Part shown: piece by piece, positions 32,960-41,133 of the stretch
Layout of the letters: each line of letters opens with the position of its first letter
Numbering within the stretch: position 1 is the first letter of the stretch
NCBI RefSeq assembly: GCF_006717045.1
Contig: NZ_VFPH01000001.1
Span: 558,001-622,000, forward strand
Length of the DNA stretch: 64,000 nucleotides
DNA from: Pseudonocardia cypriaca
GTDB taxonomy: Bacteria; Actinomycetota; Actinomycetes; Mycobacteriales; Pseudonocardiaceae
Direction: 5' to 3'
The notes under the pieces: model-generated
What the model was told of the DNA's origin: nothing
The model's database searches: none
The model's input: the letters and a program-made list of their open reading frames with translations, nothing else
Position numbers and translations under genes: made by a program

Positions 32960-33041
32960 CGACGAAGGCTACCCACCCGAGTGCCGGTTACCCGGTCGAG
33001 CGCTCGGCGGAGGCCGCGGAACTCCGGCTCGGCTAGGCTCG

Positions 33042-33070
33042 TTGAGGCGGTGGTAAAGACTTGGTAATGA
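33042..33070 (+). promoter_or_regulatory. Candidate terC promoter
   Basis: TTGAGG (33042) and TAATGA (33065) are separated by 17 nt, 25 nt before the GTG at 33096. No yybP-ykoY-type leader structure was recognised. Confidence 0.45.
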
Positions 33071-33095
33071 AGATCGAACGGGATGGGAGCGAGGC

Positions 33096-34103
33096 GTGCT
33101 CGAGATCAGCGGGCTCACCTGGGCGGTGACGATCGGCTTGGTCGTCGCGCTGCTCGCGATCGACCTGGTGCTGGCCGCCGTACGGCCGCATCGCGTCGGC
33201 TTCCGCGAGGCCACCGCCTGGTCGGTCTTCTACATCCTGGTGGCGGTCGCGTTCGGTGTCTGGTTCGCGATGGCCTACGGCGGCGACGCCGGCACCCAGT
33301 ACTTCGCCGGTTACATCGTCGAGAAGAGCCTCTCGGTCGACAACCTGTTCGTTTTCGTGATCATCATGACGACGTTCGCGGTGCCCGAGGAGCACCAGCA
33401 CAAGGTGCTGACGTTCGGCATCATCCTGGCGCTGATCATGCGCGCGATCTTCATCGCGCTCGGCGCCACGCTGCTGTCGCTGTTCTCGTTCATGTTCCTG
33501 CTGTTCGGCCTGCTGCTGATCTACACGGCGGTGCAGCTGTTCCGCCACCGCGACGAGGACCCCGACGTCGAGGACAACGCCGTCGTGCGCACCGCGAACC
33601 GGGTGCTGCCGATCACCGACGACTACGTCGGCGGCAAGCTGCTCACGAAGGTCGACGGCCGCCGGATGTTCACGCCGCTGTTCATCGTGCTCCTCGCCAT
33701 CGGCAGCATCGACCTGCTGTTCGCGCTCGACTCGATCCCCGCGGTCTTCGGTGTCACCGAGGAGGCCTACATCGTCTTCGTGGCCAACGCGTTCGCCCTG
33801 CTCGGCCTGCGTGCCCTGTACTTCCTGGTGAAGGGCCTGCTCGACCGGCTCGTCTACCTCTCCACCGGCCTGGCGATCATCCTCGGCTTCATCGGGATCA
33901 AGCTGATCCTGCACTGGGCGCACGAGGACATCTCGACCGCCATCCCCGAGATCACCACGCCGATCAGCCTCGGTGTGATCATCGGCGTGTTGGTGATCGT
34001 CACGGTGGCGAGCCTGATCAAGACCCGCAACGACCCGACGCTCACGGCGCACGCCGGCTCCCTCCGGGCGCACAAGCCCGCTCCCGCGGAGGAGCGGGAT
34101 TGA
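33096..34103 (+). CDS. TerC-family membrane protein
   Basis: A 335-residue integral membrane protein with about eight or nine helices. Signature blocks are EKSLSVDNLFVFVIIMTTFAVP and IGSIDLLFALDSIPAVFGVTEEAYIVFVANAFALLGLRALYFLV, each with the acidic residues (SVDN, ALDS) typical of TerC. Family members take part in tellurite resistance, and some export manganese or metallate exported enzymes. The GTG start has a GGGAGCGAGG ribosome site. The tail is hydrophilic. No ter operon genes adjoin. Confidence 0.93.
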   Translation: MLEISGLTWAVTIGLVVALLAIDLVLAAVRPHRVGFREATAWSVFYILVAVAFGVWFAMAYGGDAGTQYFAGYIVEKSLSVDNLFVFVIIMTTFAVPEEHQHKVLTFGIILALIMRAIFIALGATLLSLFSFMFLLFGLLLIYTAVQLFRHRDEDPDVEDNAVVRTANRVLPITDDYVGGKLLTKVDGRRMFTPLFIVLLAIGSIDLLFALDSIPAVFGVTEEAYIVFVANAFALLGLRALYFLVKGLLDRLVYLSTGLAIILGFIGIKLILHWAHEDISTAIPEITTPISLGVIIGVLVIVTVASLIKTRNDPTLTAHAGSLRAHKPAPAEERD

Positions 34104-34165
34104 GGTCGTTCGCCAGATCCGGCATCAGGCGTCCGGCCGGGACCCCCTGACGCGTGGAGCGCTGA

Positions 34166-34220
34166 CCGCTACGCGGATCCGCGTACGTGCGGCACGTCCG
34201 CTGCGCGGGTTCGCGTACGT
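34166..34220. repeat. 23-bp direct repeat pair with embedded palindrome
   Basis: 34166-34188 and 34198-34220 match at 20 of 23 positions (shared ends CCGCT and CGCGTACGT). The first copy contains the perfect 16-bp palindrome TACGCGGATCCGCGTA (34170-34185). It lies in the gap between terC and a small membrane gene. Confidence 0.55.
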
Positions 34221-34275
34221 CCCGAGCCGTTCCTGAGCGGACGCCGATCCCGGCCGTGCCACGGATGATCGCGTC

Positions 34276-34680
34276 ATGTCGAACGAGCGCGCGGACGAAG
34301 CGGGCCGGCGCCGGCGGTGGGTCGTCGCGACCTGCGTCGCCCTGGTGCTGGCGGCGGTCGGTGATGCCGGCCCGGAGATCATCGGGTCCGGCAGCCTGGT
34401 GGCCGGTTACGACGGGCCGGGGCCGCTGATCTACCTCGCCTTCGCCGTGGTCGTCGCGACGGTGCGGTGGCGGTTCGCGCCCCTGCTGGCGGTTGCGATG
34501 TCCGCCTTCTTCGTCTTCGGCGGGTTGGCCGACGCGGACTTCGCGAGCCGGCTCACCTCCCCGCCCGGGGGCGCGTCCGTCGCGGCGTGGCTCCAGATGC
34601 TCGGCTTCGTGGCGGCGATGGTCTGCGGGACGGCCGCCGTGCGCTTCCCGCGGGCCGGCTCGGCTCCCCGCCCACGGTGA
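34276..34680 (+). CDS. Small membrane protein
   Basis: A 134-residue protein with an Arg-rich start and four predicted helices (WVVATCVALVLAAVGDAG, PLIYLAFAVVVATVRW, FAPLLAVAMSAFFVFGGLAD, VAAWLQMLGFVAAMVCGTAAV). It resembles the next gene in size, helix layout and the GGLADADF/GGLAAGML segment, so the two look like tandem paralogues. No known family was recognised. Confidence 0.65.
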   Translation: MSNERADEAGRRRRWVVATCVALVLAAVGDAGPEIIGSGSLVAGYDGPGPLIYLAFAVVVATVRWRFAPLLAVAMSAFFVFGGLADADFASRLTSPPGGASVAAWLQMLGFVAAMVCGTAAVRFPRAGSAPRPR

Positions 34681-34723
34681 CGGCAGCTCGGTACGGGCCA
34701 ACAGCAGCGAGGGGAGAACGGTG

Positions 34724-35110
34724 ATGAGCACGATCGCGGCGCGATTCTCGGCGACGCCGAGGAGCACGAAACTGTCGTTGTCCGGGCTGGCGGTCGGCGT
34801 GCTGGGCCTGGTCGTCCAGTGGATCGCCGACCCGGCCGAGTTCCCCGGGTTCCCGCCGGGGATCGTCTTCATCGCCGTGTGCGCCGCCCTGGTGGTGGCA
34901 GCGTCCGGCCGCTGGTGGGCGCCCGTCTTCTCGGTGCTGATCTCGCTGTGGATCCTCCTCGGCGGGTTGGCGGCCGGCATGCTGACCGCCAACCTCCTCT
35001 CGGGGGATGCGGGAACGGTCGCCGGCAACGTGGTGATGTCGCTCGGGCTGGCGGTCGCCGCCGTTGCGGGGGTCGTCGCAATGCTCGCCGCCCGGCGGGC
35101 TCGGGCCTAG
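34724..35110 (+). CDS. Small membrane protein, paralogue of the preceding gene
   Basis: A 128-residue protein with four helices: LSLSGLAVGVLGLVVQWIA, GIVFIAVCAALVVAASG, FSVLISLWILLGGLAAGMLTANLL, VVMSLGLAVAAVAGVVAMLAA. The ATG at 34724 has GGGGAG upstream; a GTG at 34721 is also in frame. It shares topology with the gene 43 nt upstream and is probably co-expressed. It ends 7 nt before the convergent mannosyltransferase. No function recognised. Confidence 0.65.
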   Translation: MSTIAARFSATPRSTKLSLSGLAVGVLGLVVQWIADPAEFPGFPPGIVFIAVCAALVVAASGRWWAPVFSVLISLWILLGGLAAGMLTANLLSGDAGTVAGNVVMSLGLAVAAVAGVVAMLAARRARA

Positions 35111-35117
35111 CGGGGCA

Positions 35118-36278
35118 CTAGATCCCGTAGCGCCAGATGGTCAGGGCGTAGCCGCCGAACCAGGCCGAGGCGAGCGTGGCGGCGGCCACCACCGCCACGG
35201 CGGTGCCGGGCCGGCGCCGGGCCAGGCCGGACGCCACCGGGAGCAGCAGCACGAACGCCGGGATGAGCAGCCGCAGCTTGGCGTTCATCAGGCCGTGGGT
35301 GCCCCACACGGGCAGCACCACGAGCGCGGCGTGGACGACCAGCGGCCACGGTGTCCGCTGCGTCACCGCGAGGCCGAGCAGGACGAGGCTGCCGACGAGC
35401 GCGAGCACGGTGACGGCGTCGAACACGCGCTCGCCGCCGGCGAGCACGCCCCCGATGTAGCGGGCGGTGGCGGCGCCTCCGTCGAGGTACCAGCCCCAGC
35501 CGCTGCGCTGGATGCGGAACCAGCCGTCGACCGCACCGGTGCGTGCGGCGACCCACCCGAGGTAGCCGACGAGGCCGGTGCCCGCGAGCAGGCCGCCCAT
35601 CCACGGGCGCCACCCGCCGCGGCGGGTGAGCACGGCCGCGAGCGCGGCCAGGCCGACCGCGGCCACCACGGCGGAACCGGTCGGCCGCACGAGCCCGGCC
35701 GCGGCCGCGCAGAGCCCGGCGAGCAACCACTGCTCCCGGAGCACCCCGACCAGCGCCCACGCCACCAGCGCGCAGAACAGCGCCTCCGTGTAGGCCATCG
35801 ACAGCACGACGCTCATCGGCGTGGCCGCGAACAGGGCGGTGAGCAGCAGGCCGGTCCGCCGGGACCCGCCGGGCACGAGCTCCCCGATCCGCGTCGTCCC
35901 GTACGCGGCCGCCACCCCGGCCGCGGCCGCGACGAGCAGGCCGGCGCCGACGAGGTTGCCGCCGGTCAGCACGCCGACCGCGGCGACGAGCAGCGGATAT
36001 CCCGGGAAGAAGCCGAGCGGGGTGTCCGGGGTGTGGTTGCCGAACGCGTCGAGCATGTCGGTGGGGACGCCGTCGTAGCCGTGCTCGGCGATCGCGAGCA
36101 GCCACGACGCGTCCCAGCTCGTGAGCTCGGGCACCAGCTGCGAGCCGCCGGCCATCAGGGCGAGCACGGCGACACCGACCGCACGGACTCCGAGGTAGAC
36201 GCCGGCAGGCGCGAGCGCGTGCGCGATCCGGGGCCATGCGGGCGCGCCGGTGCGGGGCACGCTCTCGGCCGCGGTCAT
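35118..36278 (-). CDS. PIG-V-like mannosyltransferase, polytopic
   Basis: A 386-residue membrane protein with about nine or ten helices. Early WDASWLLAIAEHGYDG carries the acidic residue in the first loop that GT-C glycosyltransferases use, and GFFPGYPLL and MAYTEALFCALVAWAL follow, matching bacterial homologues of the GPI mannosyltransferase PIG-V. The enzyme should transfer a sugar from a polyprenyl-phosphate donor on the outer face. The ribosome site GAGAGGAG precedes the ATG. The acceptor is unknown. Confidence 0.78.
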   Translation of the reverse strand: MTAAESVPRTGAPAWPRIAHALAPAGVYLGVRAVGVAVLALMAGGSQLVPELTSWDASWLLAIAEHGYDGVPTDMLDAFGNHTPDTPLGFFPGYPLLVAAVGVLTGGNLVGAGLLVAAAAGVAAAYGTTRIGELVPGGSRRTGLLLTALFAATPMSVVLSMAYTEALFCALVAWALVGVLREQWLLAGLCAAAAGLVRPTGSAVVAAVGLAALAAVLTRRGGWRPWMGGLLAGTGLVGYLGWVAARTGAVDGWFRIQRSGWGWYLDGGAATARYIGGVLAGGERVFDAVTVLALVGSLVLLGLAVTQRTPWPLVVHAALVVLPVWGTHGLMNAKLRLLIPAFVLLLPVASGLARRRPGTAVAVVAAATLASAWFGGYALTIWRYGI

Positions 36279-36375
36279 CGCGTCTCCTCTCGTCGCGAGG
36301 ATCCTCCCGGATCCGCGATCCCAACCGCCCGGCGGTCCGCGGGGTCATAGGTCGTGTGCCGAGGAGGAGAACGCG

Positions 36376-37632
36376 ATGACGGATGCGCGGTTCGAGGCCG
36401 AGTACGGCGAGTCGTGGGACGCGGAGCGCCGGGCGCTCGCCGGGCCGCTGGTGGTCGAGGAGGCACGTCGTCGTCATGCGGCAGGCGAGCCGTACGCCGT
36501 GCTGCTCGGGACCGCCGGGCGACCCCGCGTGCTGCTCGAGGTGGAGGGGCGGAAGGACGAGATCGCGGGCTGGTGCTTCGACGGCGAGGTGCGCCGCGCG
36601 TGGCTGTTCGAGTTCCGGGTGCTCGGTCCGGACCGGATGGCCCTGCTCAGGATGGCCGAGTGGCACTACGCCGATGCGGACCGGCCCGAGTTCGACGCGA
36701 CGTCGCCGTGCTGCCTCACGACCTTCGACGGGGGCGGTGGACCGGTCACGCAACCGATCGGGGCGCCGGAGGCGCAGTTCCGCACGCTCGAGTCGTTCGA
36801 GCGGTGGGCCGAGCCGCCTGCGTTCGCGGCTTGGGCACCCCTCGCCGTCTTCATGCTCGGCCTGCCGCCCCAGCGGGAGCGGCACCGGGTCGTCGGCCCG
36901 GCCGACCGCGAGTACCCGACGCCCCGCTCGGCACCGGAACCGCGTTCCCGACCGGAGCCCGCGCCGGGCCCGGCGACGCCCACGGCGTTCGTTCCGCCCG
37001 GGTGCTACAGCCAGGAGCCGTTCTGGAGGGGCCACGCGCCCGAGGTCGTCGTCGAGACCCGTCCGGTGGGCCTGCTCCGGATGCCGACCGGTCACCTCGT
37101 CGCGGCGGGTCCCGGCACACTGGACGACGTCGAGGCGTTCGGCGTCGCCGTCCCGCGTGGGCACCACCCGGTGACGCTCGTGGTCTCGTGGTTCGTCGAC
37201 GCCCCCGACATCGTCATGGGGGCCGGGTGCCGCATCGATGTGAAGGACGCCCCGGTCGTGTCCTGGGAGCAGGCGCTGTGCCCCGGCCAGGACCCGGGCA
37301 CGCTCTGCGAAGGCTCGTACTTCGGTGTGCGCGCCGAGGCCGGGATGCTCTGCTTCTTCGACGCCGAGGCACTCCCCGGGCTCGCCGAGCTCACCGCGGA
37401 CCGGGACGAGCCGCGGGGGGTGTGGGGCGAGCTGTGCAGGACCGTCGAGCGCGACGGGAGCGCCGAGATGGTGGATCCCGCGACCGGGACGAACGTGCTC
37501 GCCTTCCCGATCGGCTGGGGCGACGAGGTCTACCCGGTGTGGATCGGTCGCGACGCCGAGGGCGACGTCGCCTGCGTGCTGGCCGACGGCCTGGTCCTCG
37601 AGGACGCGACGTACCTCGGACCCGTCGAGTGA
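36376..37632 (+). CDS. DUF4241 protein
   Basis: A 418-residue soluble protein; ATG at 36376 with GAGGAGGAG 5 nt before it. The C-terminal half (from about residue 215) is DUF4241-like: VGLLRMPTGHLVAAGPG, RGHHPVTLVVSWF, FGVRAEAGMLCFFDAEA, and a final FPIGWGDEVYPVWIGRDAEGDVACVLAD. The N-terminal 180 residues form a separate domain with WLFEFRVLGPDRMALLRMAEWHY, joined by a Pro-rich linker near residues 180-205. Function is unknown; DUF4241 is sometimes attached to immunity-like proteins, which is not evident here. Confidence 0.75.
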   Translation: MTDARFEAEYGESWDAERRALAGPLVVEEARRRHAAGEPYAVLLGTAGRPRVLLEVEGRKDEIAGWCFDGEVRRAWLFEFRVLGPDRMALLRMAEWHYADADRPEFDATSPCCLTTFDGGGGPVTQPIGAPEAQFRTLESFERWAEPPAFAAWAPLAVFMLGLPPQRERHRVVGPADREYPTPRSAPEPRSRPEPAPGPATPTAFVPPGCYSQEPFWRGHAPEVVVETRPVGLLRMPTGHLVAAGPGTLDDVEAFGVAVPRGHHPVTLVVSWFVDAPDIVMGAGCRIDVKDAPVVSWEQALCPGQDPGTLCEGSYFGVRAEAGMLCFFDAEALPGLAELTADRDEPRGVWGELCRTVERDGSAEMVDPATGTNVLAFPIGWGDEVYPVWIGRDAEGDVACVLADGLVLEDATYLGPVE

Positions 37633-37694
37633 TCGACAGAACGCCTCCGGAGGTCCAAGCTAGGGCGCCGGATCGTCGAGGATCGGGGGCGCGG

Positions 37695-38477
37695 GTGACG
37701 GGATCGGGCGACGGGGCGACCCCGTTGCTGCAGGCACGGGACCTGCACAAGAGCTACGGCTCGGTGCAGGCGCTGCGCGGGGCCTGGTTCGACCTCGCCG
37801 CCGGTGAGGTGGTCGCCCTCATCGGCGACAACGGGGCCGGCAAGTCCACGCTGGTCAAGTGCCTGTCCGGGGTCGAGCAGCCGGACTCGGGGGAGATCCT
37901 CATCGCGGGGGAGCCCGTGGTGCTGGACTCGCCGACGGCCGCGCGCTCCCGCGGCATCGAGACGGCCTACCAGGATCTCGCGGTGGCCCCCGACCTCGAC
38001 CCGGCCGCCAACCTGTTCCTCGGCCGCGAGCTGCGCCGCCCCGGCCTGCTGGGCGCGCTGGGCATGCTGGACAAGGCGGCGATGCGCAGGCAGGCGGCCG
38101 AGCAGTTCGCGCGGCTCGGCGTGACACTGCAGGACATCGACGTCCCGATCGGGTCGCTGTCCGGGGGCCAGCGGCAGAGCGTCGCGGTGGCCCGCTCGGT
38201 GGTGTGGGCCAGCCGCGTCGTGTTCCTCGACGAGCCGACGGCCGCGCTCGGAGTGGTGCAGCGCGAACGGGTGCTCGACGTCGTGCGCAAGGTGCGCGAC
38301 ACCGGCGTCGCGGTCGTGCTGATCAGCCACAACATGCCAGAGGTCCTCGCCGTGGCCGACCGGATCGAGGTGCTGCGCCTCGGCACGCGGGTGGCCCGCT
38401 TCAGCGCGGCGGACGCCACGCTCGAACAGCTGGTCGGCGCCATGACCGGCGCGCTCGTGCCCGAGGAGGAGCGGTGA
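37695..38477 (+). CDS. Sugar-type ABC importer ATPase
   Basis: About 260 residues with one nucleotide-binding domain. Walker A is GDNGAGKST, the Q-loop region is TAYQDLAV, the signature is LSGGQRQS, Walker B is VVFLDEPTAALG and the switch His is in LISHNMPEV. It is the single-domain (FrcA-like) version of the carbohydrate CUT2 ATPase. The GTG at 37695 is preferred; a longer frame from GTG 37629 would overlap the DUF4241 stop. GTGA overlap with the permease shows coupling. The binding protein of the set is disrupted downstream. Confidence 0.9.
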   Translation: MTGSGDGATPLLQARDLHKSYGSVQALRGAWFDLAAGEVVALIGDNGAGKSTLVKCLSGVEQPDSGEILIAGEPVVLDSPTAARSRGIETAYQDLAVAPDLDPAANLFLGRELRRPGLLGALGMLDKAAMRRQAAEQFARLGVTLQDIDVPIGSLSGGQRQSVAVARSVVWASRVVFLDEPTAALGVVQRERVLDVVRKVRDTGVAVVLISHNMPEVLAVADRIEVLRLGTRVARFSAADATLEQLVGAMTGALVPEEER

Positions 38478-39493
38478 CCGACATCGAGGTCCGCGCCCCC
38501 GCCCAGCGCCCGCTCGTGCAGCGGCTGGTCGGCGTGTCCACGTTCTGGATCGCGCTGGTGCTGGTGGCGCTGTGCGTGCTGTTCAGCGCACTGCGCCCCG
38601 ACGCGTTCCCCACCCTGTTCACGTTCCAGACGCTGCTGATCGAGGCGTCGGTGCTGCTGGTGCTCGCCGTCGGGATGACGTTCGTGATCATCACCGCCGG
38701 CATCGACCTGTCGGTCGGCTCGGTGCTGGTGTTCTCCGGGGTCGTCGCGGCCCAGCTGATGGAGGCGCTGAGCGGTGGCGACGCGACCGCTGCCGGGCCC
38801 GGCGTCGTGATCGCCGGGCTGGTCGCCGCGCTCGTCGGCGGGGGCGGGTGGGGCCTGCTCAACGGGCTGCTCGTCGCCATGGCGCGGATCCCGCCGCTGA
38901 TCGTCACGCTCGGGTCGTTCGGCGCCGCGCTCGGCGCCGCCCAGCTGATCACCGACGGCGTTGACGTGCGGACGGTGCCGCGGATCCTCCGCGACGGGCT
39001 GGGGTTCGGCCAGACCGCGCAGGTGCCGCACATGGTGGCGCTGGCCGCCGTCGTGACGCTGGCGGGCGCGTGGTTGCTGCACACCACCCGGTTCGGCCGC
39101 CGGACCTTCGCGGTCGGGTCGAACGCCGAGGCGGCGCGGCGGGCCGGCATCCCGGTGCGGGGTCACCTCGTGCGCGTCTACACCGGGGTCGGCCTGCTGT
39201 CCGGCCTGGCCGGCTTCATGTCCCTGGCCTACTTCGGCACCACGACGATCAGCGGGCACTCGACGGACAACCTGAACGCGATCGCCGCGGTCGTGCTGGG
39301 CGGCACGAGCCTGTTCGGCGGCGTCGGCTCGGTGTTCGGCACGGTGATCGGTGTGTTCATCCCGGCGGTGCTCAGCAAGGGTTTCGTCATCGTCGGGGTG
39401 CAGCAGTTCTGGCAGCCGGTGGCGATCAGCGCGGTGCTGGTGGCGGCCGTGTGGTTCGACCAGATGCGGCGGCGGTCGCGGGACCGCGGGTGA
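38474..39493 (+). CDS. Sugar-type ABC importer permease (RbsC/FrcC family)
   Basis: A 339-residue permease with about 9-10 helices. The family signature AGIDLSVGSVLVFSGVVAAQL lies near residue 77, and AVGSNAEAARRAGIPV with the downstream GGTSLFGGVGSVFGTVIGVF is diagnostic for BPD_transp_2 (ribose/xylose/fructose-type importers). It is translationally coupled to the ATPase. The intact permease and ATPase lie next to a binding-protein gene broken by an insertion sequence, so the complex may now be starved of its own receptor. Confidence 0.93.
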   Translation: MTDIEVRAPAQRPLVQRLVGVSTFWIALVLVALCVLFSALRPDAFPTLFTFQTLLIEASVLLVLAVGMTFVIITAGIDLSVGSVLVFSGVVAAQLMEALSGGDATAAGPGVVIAGLVAALVGGGGWGLLNGLLVAMARIPPLIVTLGSFGAALGAAQLITDGVDVRTVPRILRDGLGFGQTAQVPHMVALAAVVTLAGAWLLHTTRFGRRTFAVGSNAEAARRAGIPVRGHLVRVYTGVGLLSGLAGFMSLAYFGTTTISGHSTDNLNAIAAVVLGGTSLFGGVGSVFGTVIGVFIPAVLSKGFVIVGVQQFWQPVAISAVLVAAVWFDQMRRRSRDRG

Positions 39494-39504
39494 GGAGGAG
39501 CGCC

Positions 39505-39582
39505 ATGAGCGAGCGTGCGAGCGAATCGGTGACACAGCGGCGGCGCGAAGCGTCGGCCGAGCGCAGCGAGGCCGTGCGATGA
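39505..39582 (+). CDS. 25-residue linker peptide ORF
   Basis: A very short frame coding MSERASESVTQRR and continuing REASAERSEAVR, between the permease and the binding-protein gene. It has GGAGGAG 4 nt before its ATG, and its stop overlaps the next start as ATGA. Charged, low-complexity Ser/Glu/Arg peptides in such positions could be translational couplers or simply non-functional linker DNA. No other evidence of function. Confidence 0.35.
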   Translation: MSERASESVTQRRREASAERSEAVR

Positions 39583-39655
39583 GGCGCACACGGGTGGGCG
39601 TGGCGGCAGTGGTGGCGGCGGCTGCGCTGCTGGCGGCCGGTTGCGGCGGCAGCGG

Positions 39656-41133
39656 AGCGTGTCAGATGGTCTGTGTAACAAGATCCTCTTGAGTTGAGGA
39701 GTACACAGATGACCATGACCGGTGAGCCACGGGCTGGCCATCCTCTCGGCGCCGACGATGATGCCGGGCCGGTGACCGCGCGGGACGCGGTGAACAGCAT
39801 GATCGAGGCCGGCCTGCTGGATCAGCTCATGTCCCAGGTCGATGCGGGCGAGCTCGCCTTGACCGGCGATGGTGGTTTCCTCCCGGAGATGATCAAAGCG
39901 GTGCTCGAACGCGGCTTGGCGGTCGAGCAGACCGCGCACCTGGGCTACGAGAAAGGCGACCCGGCCGGGCGTGGGACGCCGAACTCGCGCAACGGCACCA
40001 GCCCGAAGACGGTGGCCACCGAGGTCGGCGACGTGGCCCTGGACGTTCCGCGGGACCGGTCTGGCACGTTCGAACCGCGCCTGGTGCCGAAGGGTTCGCG
40101 GCGCACCGGCGGCCTGGATGAGATGATCATCTCGCTGTATGCGGGTGGGATGACCGTGCGCGACATCGCCCACCACCTGCAGCGCACGATCGGCACCGAG
40201 CTGTCCCACGACACCATCTCCAAGATCACCGACTCGGTGTTGGAGGAGGTGAAGGCCTGGCAGTCCCGCCCGCTGGAGGAGATCTACCCGATCGTCTACC
40301 TGGACGCGCTGGTGATCAAAGTGCGGGACGGGCACCAGGTCCGCAACCGGTCCGCGCACCTGGCCGTCGGGGTCGACCTCGACGGCGTCAAGCACGTGCT
40401 CGGGATCTGGGTGCAGGCAGCCGAGGGGGCGAAGTTCTGGGCCGGGGTGTGCGCCGAGCTGCGCAACCGCGGCGTGCGGGACGTGCTGATCGTGTGTTGC
40501 GACGGGCTGAGCGGATTCCCCGAGGCCATCGAAGCGACCTGGCCGCAGAGCATCGTGCAGACCTGCACGGTGCACCTGCTGCGCGCGGCGATGCGGTTCG
40601 TCTCCTACGCCGACCGCAAGAAGGTCGCCGCGGCGCTGCGGCCGATCTACACCGCCCCCACCGACGAGATCGCCCGCACCGAGTTGGACAGCTTCGCCAG
40701 CTCCAGCCTCGGCAAGAAGTACCCGGCCGCCGTGGCGACCTGGGTGAACGCCTGGGAGCGGTTCATCCCGTTCCTGGCGTTCCCACCCGAGCTCCGGAAG
40801 ATCATCTACACGACGAACGCGATCGAGTCGCTGAACTACCAACTTCGGAAGATCATCAAGAACCGGGGGCACTTCCCGAACGACGACGCCGCGATCAAGT
40901 TGCTGTGGCTGGCGATCCGCGACATTGAGGACAAACGCGCCCGCGCCCGGGCGAAGGAGAAGGGCCTACCAGCCAACGAACGCAAGGCCCCGGGCCGGCT
41001 GGTCGAAGGCGCCGTCGTCCAGGGCTGGAAACAGGCCCTCGGCTCGCTCGCCCTGGCCTACCCCGAGCGCATCAACCCCTACCTGACCTGACCGATTCCT
41101 AGATCGACTTACACAGACTTCTTGACAGGCCCC
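39656..41133 (+). mobile_element. IS256-family insertion sequence, about 1.48 kb
   Basis: A complete element with one transposase gene. Terminal inverted repeats share TGTCA, a 5-nt spacer, then TCTGTGTAA: left at 39660-39678, right (inverted) at 41109-41127. The 8-bp direct repeat GGCAGCGG flanks it (39648-39655 and 41134-41141), the target-site length expected for IS256. The exact outer ends could shift by about 2 nt, because the left and right tips before TGTCA differ in length. The intact target repeats suggest a recent insertion. Confidence 0.85.
39709..41091 (+). CDS. IS256-family (mutator-type) transposase
   Basis: A 460-residue transposase beginning at the ATG at 39709, after GAGGAG. 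The DDE core is recognisable: Asp in YPIVYLDALVIKVRDG, Asp in LIVCCDGLSGFPEAI with the following CTVHLLRAA (C/D(2)H motif), and Glu in IIYTTNAIESLNYQLRKI. The N-terminal domain has the HTH region GGMTVRDIAHHLQR. It looks intact and full length, so the element is probably mobile. Confidence 0.96.
   Translation: MTMTGEPRAGHPLGADDDAGPVTARDAVNSMIEAGLLDQLMSQVDAGELALTGDGGFLPEMIKAVLERGLAVEQTAHLGYEKGDPAGRGTPNSRNGTSPKTVATEVGDVALDVPRDRSGTFEPRLVPKGSRRTGGLDEMIISLYAGGMTVRDIAHHLQRTIGTELSHDTISKITDSVLEEVKAWQSRPLEEIYPIVYLDALVIKVRDGHQVRNRSAHLAVGVDLDGVKHVLGIWVQAAEGAKFWAGVCAELRNRGVRDVLIVCCDGLSGFPEAIEATWPQSIVQTCTVHLLRAAMRFVSYADRKKVAAALRPIYTAPTDEIARTELDSFASSSLGKKYPAAVATWVNAWERFIPFLAFPPELRKIIYTTNAIESLNYQLRKIIKNRGHFPNDDAAIKLLWLAIRDIEDKRARARAKEKGLPANERKAPGRLVEGAVVQGWKQALGSLALAYPERINPYLT

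Noticed and set aside
32960..33095. Manganese (yybP-ykoY) riboswitch before terC
   Set aside because: TerC genes often have one, but no convincing conserved loop sequences or multi-stem layout is visible in this short gap; a plain promoter fits better.
36376..38477. DUF4241 gene as a subunit of the following ABC importer
   Set aside because: Its domains are not of a transport type, and the ATPase has its own plausible start 63 nt later; adjacency alone is not enough.
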